Shown one piece after another: positions 47,844-60,066 of a DNA stretch of 64,000 nt; the first letter of the stretch is position 1; each line of letters starts with the position of its first letter. Source of the stretch: Lethocerus indicus. Its lineage: Eukaryota; Arthropoda; Insecta; Hemiptera; Belostomatidae. Below the pieces are notes generated by a model, which was not told the DNA's origin, searched no databases, and worked only from the letters and a program-made list of their open reading frames with translations. The stretch lies in the NCBI GenBank assembly GCA_019843655.1, contig JACDQD010000012.1, forward strand, positions 62,001-126,000, written 5' to 3'. The translations under genes were made by a program, and so were the position numbers.

Positions 47844-48142
47844 TATGCTGCGAAAAAAATGGTTTTCAAAATATTCACTAATCGCCGAAGACATTACACT
47901 GAAGAGAAGTGGCCCTTCGCTGTAATGACCGTGAAGCAAAAACCTCAGTAATGGGTCGGTTTAAAGGGCCGGTCAAAGAAATGCTTTGAGCTTCTGAGTG
48001 AAATGTTCTGCGAATTGTATATACTTTGAAAAAATATATAAATATTTAATATATATAAATATTGAAACGCTAATTGGCTTCTCTCTTGCAATAAAGGTTT
48101 TCCATTATGGACGGTCTCCAAATCCGTCAATATATTTTAACA
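46508..48142. other. Low-complexity and microsatellite-rich DNA
   Basis: GA/CT-rich DNA (46590-46760), C/G runs (46810-46905, 47330-47345) and (TA)n tracts at 47168-47214 and 47790-47840. No gene recognised. Confidence 0.6.
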
Positions 48143-48592
48143 TACCTGTTTTGTGGTCTGCAAAGGGTTGGATTTCGTGTGTTTCCGAGATCTCCTCTCG
48201 GTGGTTTGGTCCTTCGCTTTGGACCGCGGTTTTGGCCGCTCGCCATCTTCAGTAGCCGGTGTTGGTCACTTTTGGCACTTTGGATGTTTTTGTTGGGGGC
48301 TTCCTCACTGCACTGTGTCACTGTCACTTGCACTGTCGAGAACAAACGAAGCGACGTAATAAAAAAAATAAATAAATTCCTTAAGTGATGCTATATATAG
48401 TAAATACCCCCAAAAAAAATACAATAACAAGACTCGACAAACAGACAACCACCAGCAGTACAAGTGACAGTGCACTGAGGATGCCCCCAAAAAACATCAA
48501 AAGTGACTAACAGCGCTACTGAAGATGGCGAGCGGCCGAAACCGGTCTAGCAAAAGATCAAACCGGCGACTGAAACAGACGAAATCTACGGC
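48143..48592. mobile_element. Foldback element, copy 15
   Basis: TTTTAACATACCTGTTTTGT at the left terminus, core CGCCATCTTCAGTAGC, and right arm CGCTACTGAAGATGGCGAGC. The centre is an unrelated stretch of about 130 bp. Confidence 0.8.
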
Positions 48593-48599
48593 CATCAAT

Positions 48600-49078
48600 A
48601 TATATTTGGAAACAACCTTATTATTGCTGTCTTAACCAATAAGTGAAATTGATGTTGAAGTAACCACTTCACAACTTTCAATGCGTTTATCGTGCAGGTA
48701 CATTGTGTAATTCTCTGTTGGAATTTATTGGAATTTGTAATGGCAAGGTCGCTGAAGAACGGTACTTAGGAACAGTGTGCATTGTGAGATCGTAGTGCCT
48801 TAGTTATCCGCCGTTATATTTTTCTTTTAATTTATTATTTATACATTTTATATATTTTTGTACTGTATTTTTTACGGGCAAATCCGGATTGAATATTAAA
48901 CGAAATTATTCCTGAACAACTTTTCTGTCCCGCCCTCCTATAATTTACCGGTAAACATATTTTTCTATTTTTCTATTAAGTCGCGACTACGATATCTAAA
49001 ATTACAGTGATAGGGCGATTTGATAACACTAGTGTATGTTGAAATTCCTATTTTGTCGAAGGAATATTCTGTAGTTTA
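48600..49078. other. AT-rich non-coding DNA
   Basis: No feature recognised. Confidence 0.4.
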
Positions 49079-49290
49079 ATATACCTGTTTTGTGGTCTGC
49101 GAGGGGTTGAAATACCGTAGGTTTGTAAGGTATCTCCTCTCGCCGGTTCGGTCTTTCGCTAGACCGGTGTTTCGGCCGCTCGCCACCCTCAGTAGCGGTG
49201 TTGGCACTTTGTCACTGTAGATGTTTTTCGGGCATCCTCACTGCACTGTATCACTGTCACTTGGACAGTGTACACCAAACCGGCGAGAGA
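49079..49290. mobile_element. Foldback element, copy 16 (left half)
   Basis: TTTAATATACCTGTTTTGTG, GGTTTCTCGCCACCCTCAGT-type arm and CTCACTGCACTGTATCACTG. Only a short piece of the right arm remains. Confidence 0.75.
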
Positions 49291-49768
49291 TTACGTATAT
49301 TCTGTAATATCAAATATTTCGACGTTGGTAAATAATCGCGTATTGTAAATTGGAACCGGCTGTCAAATTTGTGTATTTTGTCCCGAATGGGCGGGGGGGG
49401 GGGCGGGGGGGGTTCAAGTTCGATTTTCTCGGTCGGTCGGTTCTAAAGCAAATGTTTTTCAGCCATTTGCCATTTGGGGCGTAAATTGCATTATGAGACG
49501 CCCGATTAGCAGCTCGGGATCGGTTGTTTGAATATTCGAAGTAAACTCGGGCCGCCAACGGCTGATTACGGTAATTTATTTAGTGTTTTCAGTGCGCACT
49601 AAATTTCCCCCCCGACATCCGACGATGTCGACCGAAGCGGCGACAGTGAGTGTTTTTTCATAAGCCGCCTTCATATGGCGTCATAAAAATTATAATTTAT
49701 CAATTTTCTTTCGGCCATAAAATGCATTTTTGCAGTGAAAACGTCTAGGGATGAGTCAACCCTATTCT

Positions 49769-49983
49769 ATTAGGTGCACCCCAAAATTAATCGACAATTT
49801 GATAAGATGTATTTTGGTCTTGAGGAGTTCTTCGAGGAGGGGAATCGAAAATTTGCCGGAAAAGTAGCAGTAGTAGATAATATCGGTGAATATATAGTAG
49901 ATTAATAATTAAAGTTTCTTTTTTAGCAAAATAAAATGAATTCCAAAGTCGAAAATGTCGATTGCTTTTGGGTACCCCTAATA
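49769..49983. mobile_element. Mariner-like MITE, copy c
   Basis: TTAGGTGCACCCCAAAATTA and CTTTTGGGTACCCCTAA as inverted ends; internal AGATGTATTTTGGTCTTGAG. About 215 bp. Confidence 0.85.
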
Positions 49984-50008
49984 CGATAAAAACATAATAA
50001 CTGTTGTA

Positions 50009-50190
50009 AAATTTCGTGTGTTTCTGCCTCCCGCCGTGTGTTTGCTCTCTTGCTAGACCGGTTTCGGCTGCTCGCCATCTTCAGTAGCACTCACTTTGGA
50101 TGTCTCTCGGCCATTCCCACTGCACTGTCTCACTGTCACTTGTACTGTGAAGGCCAAACGGTCTACGTTATTCCACCAGCTCGCAGACCA
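50009..50190. mobile_element. Foldback element, copy 17 (degenerate)
   Basis: TTCGTGTGTTTCTGCCTCCC, CGCCATCTTCAGTAGC, then GTCTACGTTATTCCACCAGC and TCGCAGACCA. Most of the right arm is lost. Confidence 0.7.
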
Positions 50191-50339
50191 AAAACATAAA
50201 AAAATTATCTCAGTTCAAAATCGTTTGAACTTAAACTCCGTCCGTTTTGGGTTCAGAGGCTCGTCTGGGTCCCGATTTAAAATATATACCTTTTATGCTA
50301 TTTTTTCGCCGTTATTCGCGTCATAATTTAGGACATATT

Positions 50340-51010
50340 CAGAGCGAATAGTATTGAATTTTTTTTCCGACTGGATAAGATTGTGGGGTAGAATACGTGG
50401 ATGGGGAAAGGGTTGAGCCCCCGACTCTGGGGGCGGGTTTTTCTCTCGCGTTCGGAAAACAATCGGCGGGCTCCGTTGAAGGAGAATTGACGATGGAGGG
50501 AGGATAGAACATCGAAATCTTTTATGAACGGTTAGCCGCCGAAGAACAAGTGTCTCGCACGAGTGTGTTTCGGCCGTCCGCCACCGGTTCAGTAGGCGCG
50601 AACTACCATTTCAGAACCGGGACGGGGACTCACTACAACTCGGTGGGGCTTATCCGGCGATCTGTTTCCTGACCCCGGGGTCGAACCCCAGTCCATTGTT
50701 ACTTCTGCCCCTGACTTTGTAGGGAGGGGGGGGTGGTGGCGGTGGAGGGGAAAAAAAGGAAGCTGTAGGAGGATAAAGGCTAAGAGTAAAATACGATGCT
50801 GGAGCCCCCACCCCATAGAAAAAAACGTAATGGGAATACAAAAGGGACGTTTAAACGTGTGGGAGTGATCCTGGGGCGTAGAGCGTCACAGTAAATTACA
50901 ATTTTTTTCTTTTCTCTTTCCGTTTATTTTCAAGTCACAACTACAATCCGTAATTATATCCGGCGACAGAGCTATATAGTGGTGTCCTTTTTGTCGGAGA
51001 AGATTAGTTT
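50340..51010. other. Non-coding DNA
   Basis: GC-mixed, with a G/C-run area at 50720-50760 and a faint foldback scrap at 50570-50600. No gene recognised. Confidence 0.4.
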
Positions 51011-51012
51011 AA

Positions 51013-51391
51013 TATACCTGTTTTGTGTTCTCCAAGGGGTTGGAATACCGTAGATTTCGTGTGTTTCCTCTCGCTGGTTCGGTCCTTCGCTAGACCGGTT
51101 CTCGGCCGCTCGCCATCTTCAGTAGCGCTGTGTCAGTCACTTTGGATGTTTTTCGGGAGCATCCTCACTGCACCGTGTCACTTGTACTGTGGTGGTTGTC
51201 CGTGTGCCGTGTCTTGTTATTGTGTTTTCGGGGGAGGTTATTTACTATATATAGAATCACTTCGGGTGCAAGTGTGACAGTGCAAGTGATAGTAGCAGTG
51301 CGGAGAGGATGGCCCCGAAAAACATTCAAAGTGCTGACAGTGACTCTAACACCGCTACTGAAGACGGCGAGCGGCCGAAACCGGTCTAGCA
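51013..51391. mobile_element. Foldback element, copy 18
   Basis: TTTAATATACCTGTTTTGTG at the left, core CGCCATCTTCAGTAGCGC, and right arm CCGCTACTGAAGACGGCGAG. The right terminus is replaced directly by the mariner-related fragment beginning near 51394. Confidence 0.8.
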
Positions 51392-51393
51392 AA

Positions 51394-51900
51394 ATATTCT
51401 TCGATACGTTATTATTTGGTCCTTTCTGAAACATTCGGTATCAAAATTATATTGACCAGTTGAATTGTGTGTGTGTATAAAAAGCTAAAACTCGGTGAAC
51501 CGAAGTGAGCATTTCCGTCACATTTCGCTTTTTTATTTTCGCAAAGTTCATAAATCCTCTCCGGTTCATAAAAAGTTGTACGCTGTGTACGGCGATGAAG
51601 CCCTTAAATAGATCGCCATAGTTCAACACTGGGACATTGGAGAGACGCTGAATATATCTTATACGCGCATTCGAAACCGTCTACGGGGCTTATCTGTGCA
51701 AAGATGTCGACGTACTTAAAAATATGTACAACGCCACTTATTGGTGAAGTCCGCAATTACTTAGTTGTCGACCCAATATATCGGTAAAATTCGTGGACTC
51801 TCAGATAAGGTGTTGACTACTTTACGAAGGATTGTAAATTCTGTTGCAGTTGGACGGCTTAAATTAGTTTACACTTTAGTTTATTAAATCATAAATGATA
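51394..51900 (+). pseudogene. Mariner transposase remnant, copy 2
   Basis: TTCTTCGATACGTTATTATT and GGTGAACCGAAGTGAGC near the left. In broken frames KLYAVYGDEALK and DIGETLNISYTRIRNRLRG resemble the helix-turn-helix region of mariner transposases. Stops and frameshifts are present. The segment 51690-51870 is shared in inverse with 62043-62220. Confidence 0.6.
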
Positions 51901-51904
51901 GTGA

Positions 51905-52519
51905 TTTTGCGTCGATTGTCGGTATGTTGAAGTGTGGTTAGAGGGCATACCCTCAAGCATTGATGACGGTTCCAAGGATTGGAATCTCTGGACGGGAGCG
52001 ATGTTGGATATTTCCAATTTTTCCAAAGGATAATATCCAGGACCTTCTTTTCCGTTGAACGAAATCTCTCGACGGAAATTTCGAACCCACTATTTTATTT
52101 CAGCACTTTCACTGTAAAAAGTCCCTTTGTGCCGGACCGGTTTCGGCGTTTCGCCATTGTCGTCGGTATCGTCGTGCCGTTATAAAGTAACAGGTCGCCG
52201 GGGCGCCACTGTCACTCTCCTTTGTAGTCAGCCCTTTTATTTTGAGTCCCCCGTGAAAGCCATTCATTCAAAAGGGGTGGGGGGGGTGGGAAATCCCTTT
52301 CCCATTTCCGCACTTCAATCGGCGTCTCCTCGGCGAAATTTTCCGACGGCGTCGGGAATTATTTGACGACGTCAATTATCCGATATTTGAGAGGAATTTA
52401 CCGTTGGGCACAGTGCGGTGTTTACAATTGAACCGTGTAAAAAGGGGGGAAAACCTTGTACTCGAACGTTGACCCCCCCCGATCACTAGGACCGGCTGTA
52501 TGAGATCTGCATCAATATA
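51905..52519. other. Non-coding DNA
   Basis: Includes a faint foldback scrap (52127-52160). No exon recognised. Confidence 0.4.
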
Positions 52520-53031
52520 CGGAGGGGGTCCAAAAAAATGTATCCACCGTTTGACAGTCCATAACTTGCAAACTAATTGACACGGAGTTGTCTCATTTTT
52601 GGTGAAAGTGTAGCTTAAAGTCCAACTTAAAGATATCACTAGGTAGGTGTCCGAAATGGTCACCATTAATATCCACACACAAACTGCAGCACGAACTGCA
52701 ACCTGTTCAGTCGGATATTGGCTCCGTTCGATACTCATCATTAATGTTTTCGTACTTAAAATACCACTTCGAAACTGACTTCCTTTCATCCAATTCTAAG
52801 CCTTGCGCCGGCCACGTTCACTCGAGGTACGTGACAGGGTACAACTGACACAACAGAACACTGACTATCTGACAAAACAGAACGACGCAATACAACGTAT
52901 TGTAGGGCGCGATTACCGGAACTACAACACTATAACAGTACCGAAAATGAGACAACTCCGTGTCAATTGGTTTGCAAGTTATGGACTTTTAAACGGTGGA
53001 TACATTTTTTGGACCCCTCTGTATATTGGAG
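52520..53031. mobile_element. Tc1/IS630-like non-autonomous element, copy 2 (512 bp)
   Basis: The same ends and interior as 39593-40103 (GTCCAAAAAAATGTATCCAC ... ATACATTTTTTGGACCCCTC), with TA on both sides (52518-52519, 53032-53033). It has small indels relative to copy 1 in the transposase-tail region. Confidence 0.88.
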
Positions 53032-53039
53032 TCATCAAT

Positions 53040-53641
53040 GGGCAACCCAAATCGCCCATTAAACTTTTCTTCTGTTCGCACTTCGTCCGGCACTTAACTG
53101 AGACTCCTCGACAATAGATCACAAATATCACTAACGAAAAATTTATTAATCTACAACTGCATTTACCGCAGTTACTTAGACTATTTTGCACTTGTGTTCG
53201 CCGCACATATTTTGTTTCCGCGTTTATATCAAGTGGTATATTTTTGCATCTTCTAAGAATTGTAGTACTGTTTTTATAGTTTCTTCTGTGTTATTCAATA
53301 TTGTTTCCAGTGTTCTTGGTATTTGTGTTGGCCAGTTTCTATTGTATTGGGGGATTTCGTACGACTACATTTTAAAACCAGAATTGAGCTGTGGTACAGG
53401 CTGAAAGAGTTCTGTACTGGTTTTCTAGTAAAACCGAAATAATCGTCGGTCAATTTTCCCAGCCACTTTCGCTTTCCCTTATTATTTTATAGTCGAACAT
53501 TAATATTTTGTCTGTATCATATATCTTGTATCGGTCGGAAAACATTTTACAGAATTGAAACTCGGCAAAGATGTACCTACCGAACCCGGTCCCAGATTTT
53601 GGTACTTTCGAGTTACGTCATTGTTAGACATCATATATACC

Positions 53642-53675
<34 letters not shown>

Positions 53676-54717
53676 TCATATGTATGCGACATATCCGTCT
53701 TCTACGTTAATATACGGCCGGCCGTATTGCGTATAATGCCGTGAAGGATATAGGACGCTGTCTGTCTTAGGACCGCTCAAGGATTTCCTCCCCATTTCCT
53801 CCTCCCCGTACTCTCCTCTAAATTCGTATGAATTATCTCATGAACCGTCAACTTGAAAATAGATGGACGTCGTTTAATACGCGCCAATTGTTCTATTCCG
53901 ACAATTGTCATTCGGGAATTCGAGGGGGGGGGATGGTTCAGTTTCGGCTTTTCGCCATAAGTCAGGGCTGAAATTGTGGTTTTTCAAAGCAAAATGAAGG
54001 CTGAGAAGAGTGTTCCGTTTCTACTGGAAAAATCTGGTCCTAATAACGTGGGCCGCAAAATGGGCTCTGAAATATATCGGTTTTTCACCGCAAAAATATA
54101 TCTTTAATAGGGGTTTTTCACTGCAAAACGAGTGCCAAAAAGTTGTTTTACGCCTCAAAAATTGGTGGGGGGGAAATGTGGTTTTACTCCCCAAAAATTA
54201 GGATTAAAAAGTCTTTTTCATCGCAAAACGAGGGAAGGAAGTGTTCTGGGCAAAATGAAGGTTTATCACTGAAAAACGAGTGCTGAAATTGTAGTTTTTC
54301 ACCTATCGCTATTTTTTAATGATTGGAAATCGTAGAAATGAAAAATAATAAAGAGTCGTTCGATAGCTTCAATACCGTACATATCTAAACATAAGTACCA
54401 GTCCAACGTGCAAAATGTTTCGACCGATTGCTCCGTCTAGACATTTTAGATAATTTCAATACGAATATGAAGCGAATTATTACATTCCGACTGTGTATTG
54501 GCACGCAGTTAAGGGCCGTGTTTTTGTTTTTACGAAAGAAATCGAGAGAAATCCAGACGGCCATGGAATTGTCCGACGTCACTGGCGGGTGTAGTATGGT
54601 ATTATTTGCGTATTTATTATTAGCGTTGTATTATTTGTCGGCGGCATTATAAAATCCTGTCAGCATCCTGTCAGCACCTGTTATCGCGGCCGGCGGTGAA
54701 ATATTTTGTCTTTATAT
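53040..54717. other. Non-coding DNA with (AC)n
   Basis: (AC)n at 53642-53672 and a diffuse repeat of TTTTTCACTGCAAAACGAG at 54000-54290. An open frame at 54428-54652 with a hydrophobic C-terminus has no recognised relative. Confidence 0.4.
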
Positions 54718-55378
54718 AGGAGGGTGTCCTAAAATTGACGCGAGATTTGAATTTGTGCCACCCTATTAAAAAAAAACCCTTTCGACATCTGATAGTTTTA
54801 GGATTTATAGTAAAAAATGGAGTCGTCACCGTCGAGGTGAAAATTCGCTTAGTCGCTGAAAATGATTTTGTTGCGAAAAATCCGCTTGTCGATGTTCACA
54901 AACACTCTCTCACTATTCCGACTGTGGCTGTAGAAATTTTTCATTATTTTTTAAAATTATTGTCCAACAACGAAAACACGTTGTTCTATCGTGTAGAGCT
55001 CCATTTGTACTGACCCTAAACTATCGGCTGTCAAATGGGTTTTTTTTTTAATACGGTGCGAGTTCAGTGTCAATATTTTTCTGCTCTGAGTGCACTGCAG
55101 CACTGCATTTTGATTTTCAGTATCAATTTACAAAATCTACATAAATGTAGAAAGGCGGAACGCGTCTATTAACCAATATGTGTATACCGTTTTCTCGATG
55201 TTCTATCTATATTTATTGACAGATAACGTTTGTATTTGTATTTTGTATTTTGCAATAGCAGTGAAAACACGTTGTTCTATCGTGTAATGATCCTAAATTA
55301 TCGGCTGTCAAATGGTTTTTTTTTTAATACTTTACTGCAATAATGGTGGCGAATTCTTGCGTTAATTTTGGAACACTC
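54718..55378. mobile_element. Non-autonomous DNA transposon, Tc1-like ends
   Basis: Left AGGGTGTCCTAAAATTGACG and right CGTTAATTTTGGAACACTCT are imperfect inverses, each with TATA outside. The interior holds a direct repeat (CACGTTGTTCTATCGTGTA at about 54975 and 55267) and a 92-codon open frame at 54735-55013 without recognised domain. Confidence 0.6.
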
Positions 55379-55379
55379 T

Positions 55380-55996
55380 TTATATCCTCGCGACTTTGAA
55401 CAGACTTTGGCGGCTATTTGCCCCCCCAAAATTCAAGGGATACAAAAATTCCAACAGATTTACAAACTCCTTGTATGACTAGTTGACAAAGGTTTTCGTC
55501 GAAATAAAATAAAAACTTTTATTTTTAACAACCCCCTAGTTTTTGAACTTTGTCCAATCTAGAGGGGGCGGCGGTGGAGGTGGGCGGGGGCTTCGTGTAA
55601 ATTATTCTATGGGCTGGGGAGGGGCCCGGAGCGAAAACTTCAGAAACAACTTCACGAAGCATTCCGCCAACAGCCGAACTATTCCGAACTTCACAAAGCG
55701 CGCCCTGTAACCCGGATTGTTCACGGGCGGATTCCAAATATTCCCGCGAAAGAACTCAACGGGGGGCGGGGGCGGGGGCATTCTTCCTCCCCTCGAGTGG
55801 CCGTCGGCATAACCATAAAGGCAGAATTTGAATTAATTGTTAAAAGTTGGGGGTGTGGGGGCTACATTATCCCGTTTCTAATATCAGTTTAAAGTACTTC
55901 GAGGAGATTGGGGAGTGTAGATCGGGGGTAAGTTTCCCTCTCAATGACCACACAGTACTCGGAAGAATCGACGTAAACCCTATTAAATTTGGACTA
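55380..55996. other. Non-coding DNA with a GC-rich patch
   Basis: 55540-55790 is GC-rich and open on the minus strand for about 70 codons, but no splice or domain evidence supports a gene. Confidence 0.35.
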
Positions 55997-56110
55997 TTAA
56001 CACATTAAGTACCAAATTTTTTTTCTGAAAATTTTGCATAAAATTTACTTATTGCGATGCATTATTATCAAATAGTACCTCCAAATATGTTTTTAAAAAC
56101 CAGGCCAATC
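55997..56110. mobile_element. piggyBac-like MITE fragment, copy h
   Basis: TTAACACATTAAGTACC left end, then CATAAAATTTACTTATTGCG and ATGTTTTTAAAAAC. The right part is missing; a mariner-like MITE follows. Confidence 0.7.
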
Positions 56111-56126
56111 TAATTATTACAGCAAA

Positions 56127-56346
56127 ATTGGGTACCCAAAAGTAATCGACATTTTTGACTTTGGAATTCATTTTATTTTGTTAAAAAAGAAACTTTAATT
56201 ATTAATCTACTCTATATATTCACCGATATTATCCGAAAACTCTCCGGCCAATTTTCCGGCAAATTTTCGCCGGAATTATTTTCGAAAAACTCCTCAAGAC
56301 CGAAATACATCTTATCAAATTGTTGATTATTACTTTTGGTTACAAT
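56127..56346. mobile_element. Mariner-like MITE, copy d
   Basis: GGGTACCCAAAAGTAATCGA at the left and TGATTATTACTTTTGGTTAC at the right; internal TTAATCTACTCTATATATTC. Confidence 0.85.
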
Positions 56347-56379
56347 AATAACCCAACGGAGACATAGAGTTATCGGTCA

Positions 56380-56741
56380 TTAAACCGTTAAGTACCGAAT
56401 TTTTTTTTTCTGTAAATTTTGCATAAAATCTACTTATTACAATTATTATCAAATAATACCTCCAAATATGTTTTTAAAACCGGTTTGTCAAATATTTTGT
56501 TTTTAAATCGAGTCCCATTTGGGGATTAGGGCACTACAGAGTTGAACCGACACATGAGACGGATCATCTTTTATTGTGAATAATAATCATAATTACAAGT
56601 ATTTTAACACGATGTAGTATTTATAATGTGAAATTAGTGAAAGTAATAAAAAAAACTTCCTCTAAACACATACGTCATATCAGAAAAAATTTAAAAAATT
56701 AACTGATCCCCATTTGGGGCCTACGGTACTTAATGGGTTAG
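56380..56741. mobile_element. piggyBac-like MITE, copy f
   Basis: TTAAACCGTTAAGTACCGAA at the left and GGTACTTAATGGGTTAG at the right. Interior CCCATTTGGGGATTAGGGCA and CACTACAGAGTTGAACC. The right TTAA is mutated to TTAG. Confidence 0.8.
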
Positions 56742-56888
56742 TATCGAAAAAAATGAAATTGTTTTGTATTATTGTTCTTCTACTATTGAGTAATTCATCT
56801 GGGACCCTTAGGTACATTGTCTATCCAATTGGATGTAGAACTTAAGGGCCTTTTGAATATCGAATATTTAATTGCGTAGGATCCTAAT

Positions 56889-57168
56889 TTAACCCATTGG
56901 GTACCAAAATTTTTTTTTTCTGAAAATTTTTTCATAAAATTTACTTATTATCGTGCGCTATTATCAAATAGTGCCTCCAAATATGTTTTTAAAAACCCGG
57001 TTTTTTTTTTAAATCGAGTCCCATTTAGGGGGATTGGGGCACTACAGAGTTGAACCAATTCATGAGACCGATCATTTTATTGTGTGAAATTACTGAAAGT
57101 AATAAAAATAAATAAAAAAACTTCCTGTAAACATCCCCATTTGGTGTCTACGGTACTTAATGGGTTAA
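56889..57168. mobile_element. piggyBac-like MITE, copy g (280 bp)
   Basis: TTAACCCATTGGGTACC at the left and GGTACTTAATGGGTTAA at the right, so TTAA flanks both ends exactly. The interior matches copy f with a deletion. Confidence 0.85.
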
Positions 57169-57169
57169 G

Positions 57170-58850
57170 GGCAATTCGACAATTCTGTTCAGCGGACGCA
57201 TCCCGTCGGTGGATGAAAGGAACTGAAACAAAATTTCTGTTTAATTTACTGTGGGATTTTCACCGTCTGTTAAAGGCCAGGTGGAGGGATAATTAGGGTA
57301 TTATTCGGAAGCGGAAATGGGGAAAAGTCGTTGTTGTGGTGGTGGTGGGGTGGGGCGGGGTGGTGAGGGTTTTCCGCTCTTCGCGGTTAAATTTCCATTA
57401 CAACTTGGCTTGAAGATTTATGGACGTCATCACGGAAAACCGCAATAATCGTCGGCAAATATACAGCCGCCGTCAATTTCCCAGCCTTAAAATGTTATAT
57501 CCGTAAATTATGCGATTTTAAACAGTGTCATAAAAAAAAAGGAATAGGTGTTTTCGAGGTCTGTGTATTCCGTCTTCCCTCCGGTCTTTCGCCACCTCCA
57601 GTAGCACTAATCCTACTGCCACGGCCATTAGACTTAATACCGTAAACAGATATAACGTCGTCGTATATTGGCGACAGGCACAATTGAGCTTCATAAAAAT
57701 ACAGAGGGAGAGGGGGGGGGAAGCCCATAAAATTTTATGGTTTTCACAAACAGTTTCGAGTAAATTTCGTGATTAAAAAAAATTGAACATTTATGGCAAT
57801 AAATCTAACCGTTTATTATTCCGGATTGAGTTTTTTTACAATGTTTTATTGTCGCAACAGTAAAACATTTATGTTCGAGTAGCGCTAATAACGGAGGAGA
57901 AACCTACAGTAGCGTTCCAATTTTTCTGAAATAATTTTTATATTTTTCCTATAAAATTTTGATTTTTTGGCCACTTCCTGCAAGGGAAGTTTGTGATGTC
58001 GGAAGACAGTAGGGGTTTTTTTTTACCATCGATCTGTTCCTGTGTCTCGGACAAACGGGACTTAGCGTTAGGTACTTTTCCTCAATATTTTCGACATGTA
58101 AAGTTCGTACTTTGTCGATATTTGTCGGCCCCGGTTGGAAGGGTGGAATTTCGAATCTGAAATGTTCCTCTCAGCCCCCTTAAAAGATTGCCAATTTCTC
58201 TGCTGTTTGCGGACGAGCGATATGAGAATAGATCCGAAGCGGAATGGGGTTTAAAAGTAATTAGACAATTAATTAATTGGGCGTCTCTGGCTGAGAATGT
58301 GCGCTTTACGCTCTGTTTGTTCCACCCCCACCCCACCCTCCAAAATCGGGTCATCCTTCCATTAGAATGGAAAACTGGATGAAAGTATTTATCGGCTTTG
58401 TTTCTAAAGTATTACGCTCTGTTTGTTCCCCTCATTGGCTTTAATAAATTGTTTTAATTCTTGTTTAGAATCGCGGTTAACACACCCCAATGGGTTAACA
58501 TTTATCTACATCCGGTTTTGATACTCCACATTCCTAATCAATCCCCTAAAAACTATAAGGGAAGTCGGAAATTAGTAGCTGAAGAGCTGGAATTGAAATA
58601 ATTTTAATATTAGTTATATTTTTTTATATAGCCTAACATAACTTAACCGGGCTTTAGTTATAGCGAGGCCACAGGGTATAAACCCACAAACACTCCAACA
58701 GGGGGTAGTATATTGAGAGAAAAATGGACGAGATACGAAACTTCTTTAAACACAATATATGAGAGAAACGGTCATAAAATTAGTAATGAGATAATTGGTA
58801 ACAGATAACAAGAGTTGTTATATCAGTCAGCTGTTATATAGTAATAAGGG
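57170..58850. other. Non-coding DNA
   Basis: G-runs near 57330-57370 and 57710-57720, a foldback scrap at 57575-57605, otherwise unremarkable. No gene recognised. Confidence 0.4.
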
Positions 58851-58854
58851 GACT

Positions 58855-58978
58855 TTTTCGGTTGCCCGCCATCTTCAGTAGCAGCGTCAGTCACTTCGAT
58901 TGCTTGTGGTAAAAAAAATAAGTGACAGCGGGATGGCCCACAGGCGTGCCACAAGTGACTACTGAGGATGGCGGGCAA
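58855..58978. mobile_element. Foldback element, miniature copy 19
   Basis: A short hairpin: CGGTTGCCCGCCATCTTCAG ... CTACTGAGGATGGCGGGCAA with a small loop. It keeps little beyond the GCCATCTTCAGTAG core. Confidence 0.75.
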
Positions 58979-59137
58979 CTCAAAAAAAATTAATTTTAAC
59001 AGTGAAAACAAGCCAAAAAATACCCGAAATCCCCTTATGACTATTATTCGACAAAATATTATTCGCATACTGCCGATTTCAATGATATTTAAATATAAAT
59101 AACTGTCCATTTCGCTTATGTGATTTATACGCCACGT

Positions 59138-59350
59138 ATTAAGGGTACCCAAAAGTAATGGACATTTTGACTTTGGAATTCATTTTATTTTGCTAAAAAA
59201 GAAACTTTAATTATTAATCTACTATATATTCACCGATATTATCGACTACTGCTACTTTTCCGGCAAATTTTCGATTCCCCTATTGAAGAACTCCTGAAGA
59301 CCAAAATACATGTTATCAAATTGTTGATTATTTTGAGGGTACACCTAATA
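59138..59350. mobile_element. Mariner-like MITE, copy e
   Basis: TTAAGGGTACCCAAAAGTAA and TTATTTTGAGGGTACACCTA as ends; internal GGAATTCATTTTATTTTGCT. A 45-bp foldback scrap (CGCTACTGAAGACGGCGAAC) follows at 59393-59432. Confidence 0.85.
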
Positions 59351-59434
59351 TAAACAGCTGATATAACAACAGGGCATGCCGAAGGGACTGATACCGCTAC
59401 TGAAGACGGCGAACGGCCGAAACCGGTCTAGGGT

Positions 59435-60060
59435 AAACTGTTGTCGTACAGTTTGGGTTCTCCCCGCGGCTGGTTCTCTCTATCCTGGTTGATTGTGCGT
59501 AACCGACCGAGGTCCCGTTGACAATGTACCGCTTCGGGAAGGAAAACAGAAGAAGTAGCCTAAGGGTTGAATGATGCCAACACGCCCCTCTACCCCAATA
59601 CTACCCCTTCCCGTTTTTCAATCGGCGGCTAATCGGCAAAACGCGAAGAGAGAGAGAGAGAGAAAAACCGTTCTGAAATGCGGCCATTTAAAGGATGCCG
59701 GGGCTGAGTTTCGTGAGCCCCAGTCGTAAAATACAGGCGCCCCCCCCCCCAACCCAACGCGCGCTTTCGAAACTGGCTGTTTTAATCTTTTTTTTTTTTT
59801 TTGTGGGCGCCGGCTAATTGGCACTTAGCACCCCCTTCCACCACCAGCTTGGACCAAACGAAAATGAAAAGGGTATTCAGAGAAGAATTATTGGAGCTTT
59901 TCATGGGGGGAGTGAGAGAGAGGGGGGGGCCCGAAAAATTAGGCTGAGCGGCTCGACAAAGCCGGGGATCGGAATTCTCCCCGGAGACAGTGGGCAATTG
60001 ATCGGTCCTATTTTCTGCTCGCTGTAATGAATTTGCTTAATAGGAGAAAAAAAATTTTAG
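59435..60060. other. Non-coding DNA
   Basis: (GA)n at about 59649-59664 and C/T runs near 59740-59800. No gene recognised. Confidence 0.4.
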
Positions 60061-60066
60061 TTTAGA

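Noticed and set aside
55525..55737. Possible gene on the minus strand in a GC-rich patch
   Set aside because: No splice sites, homology or supporting neighbours; the frame is explained by local GC richness.
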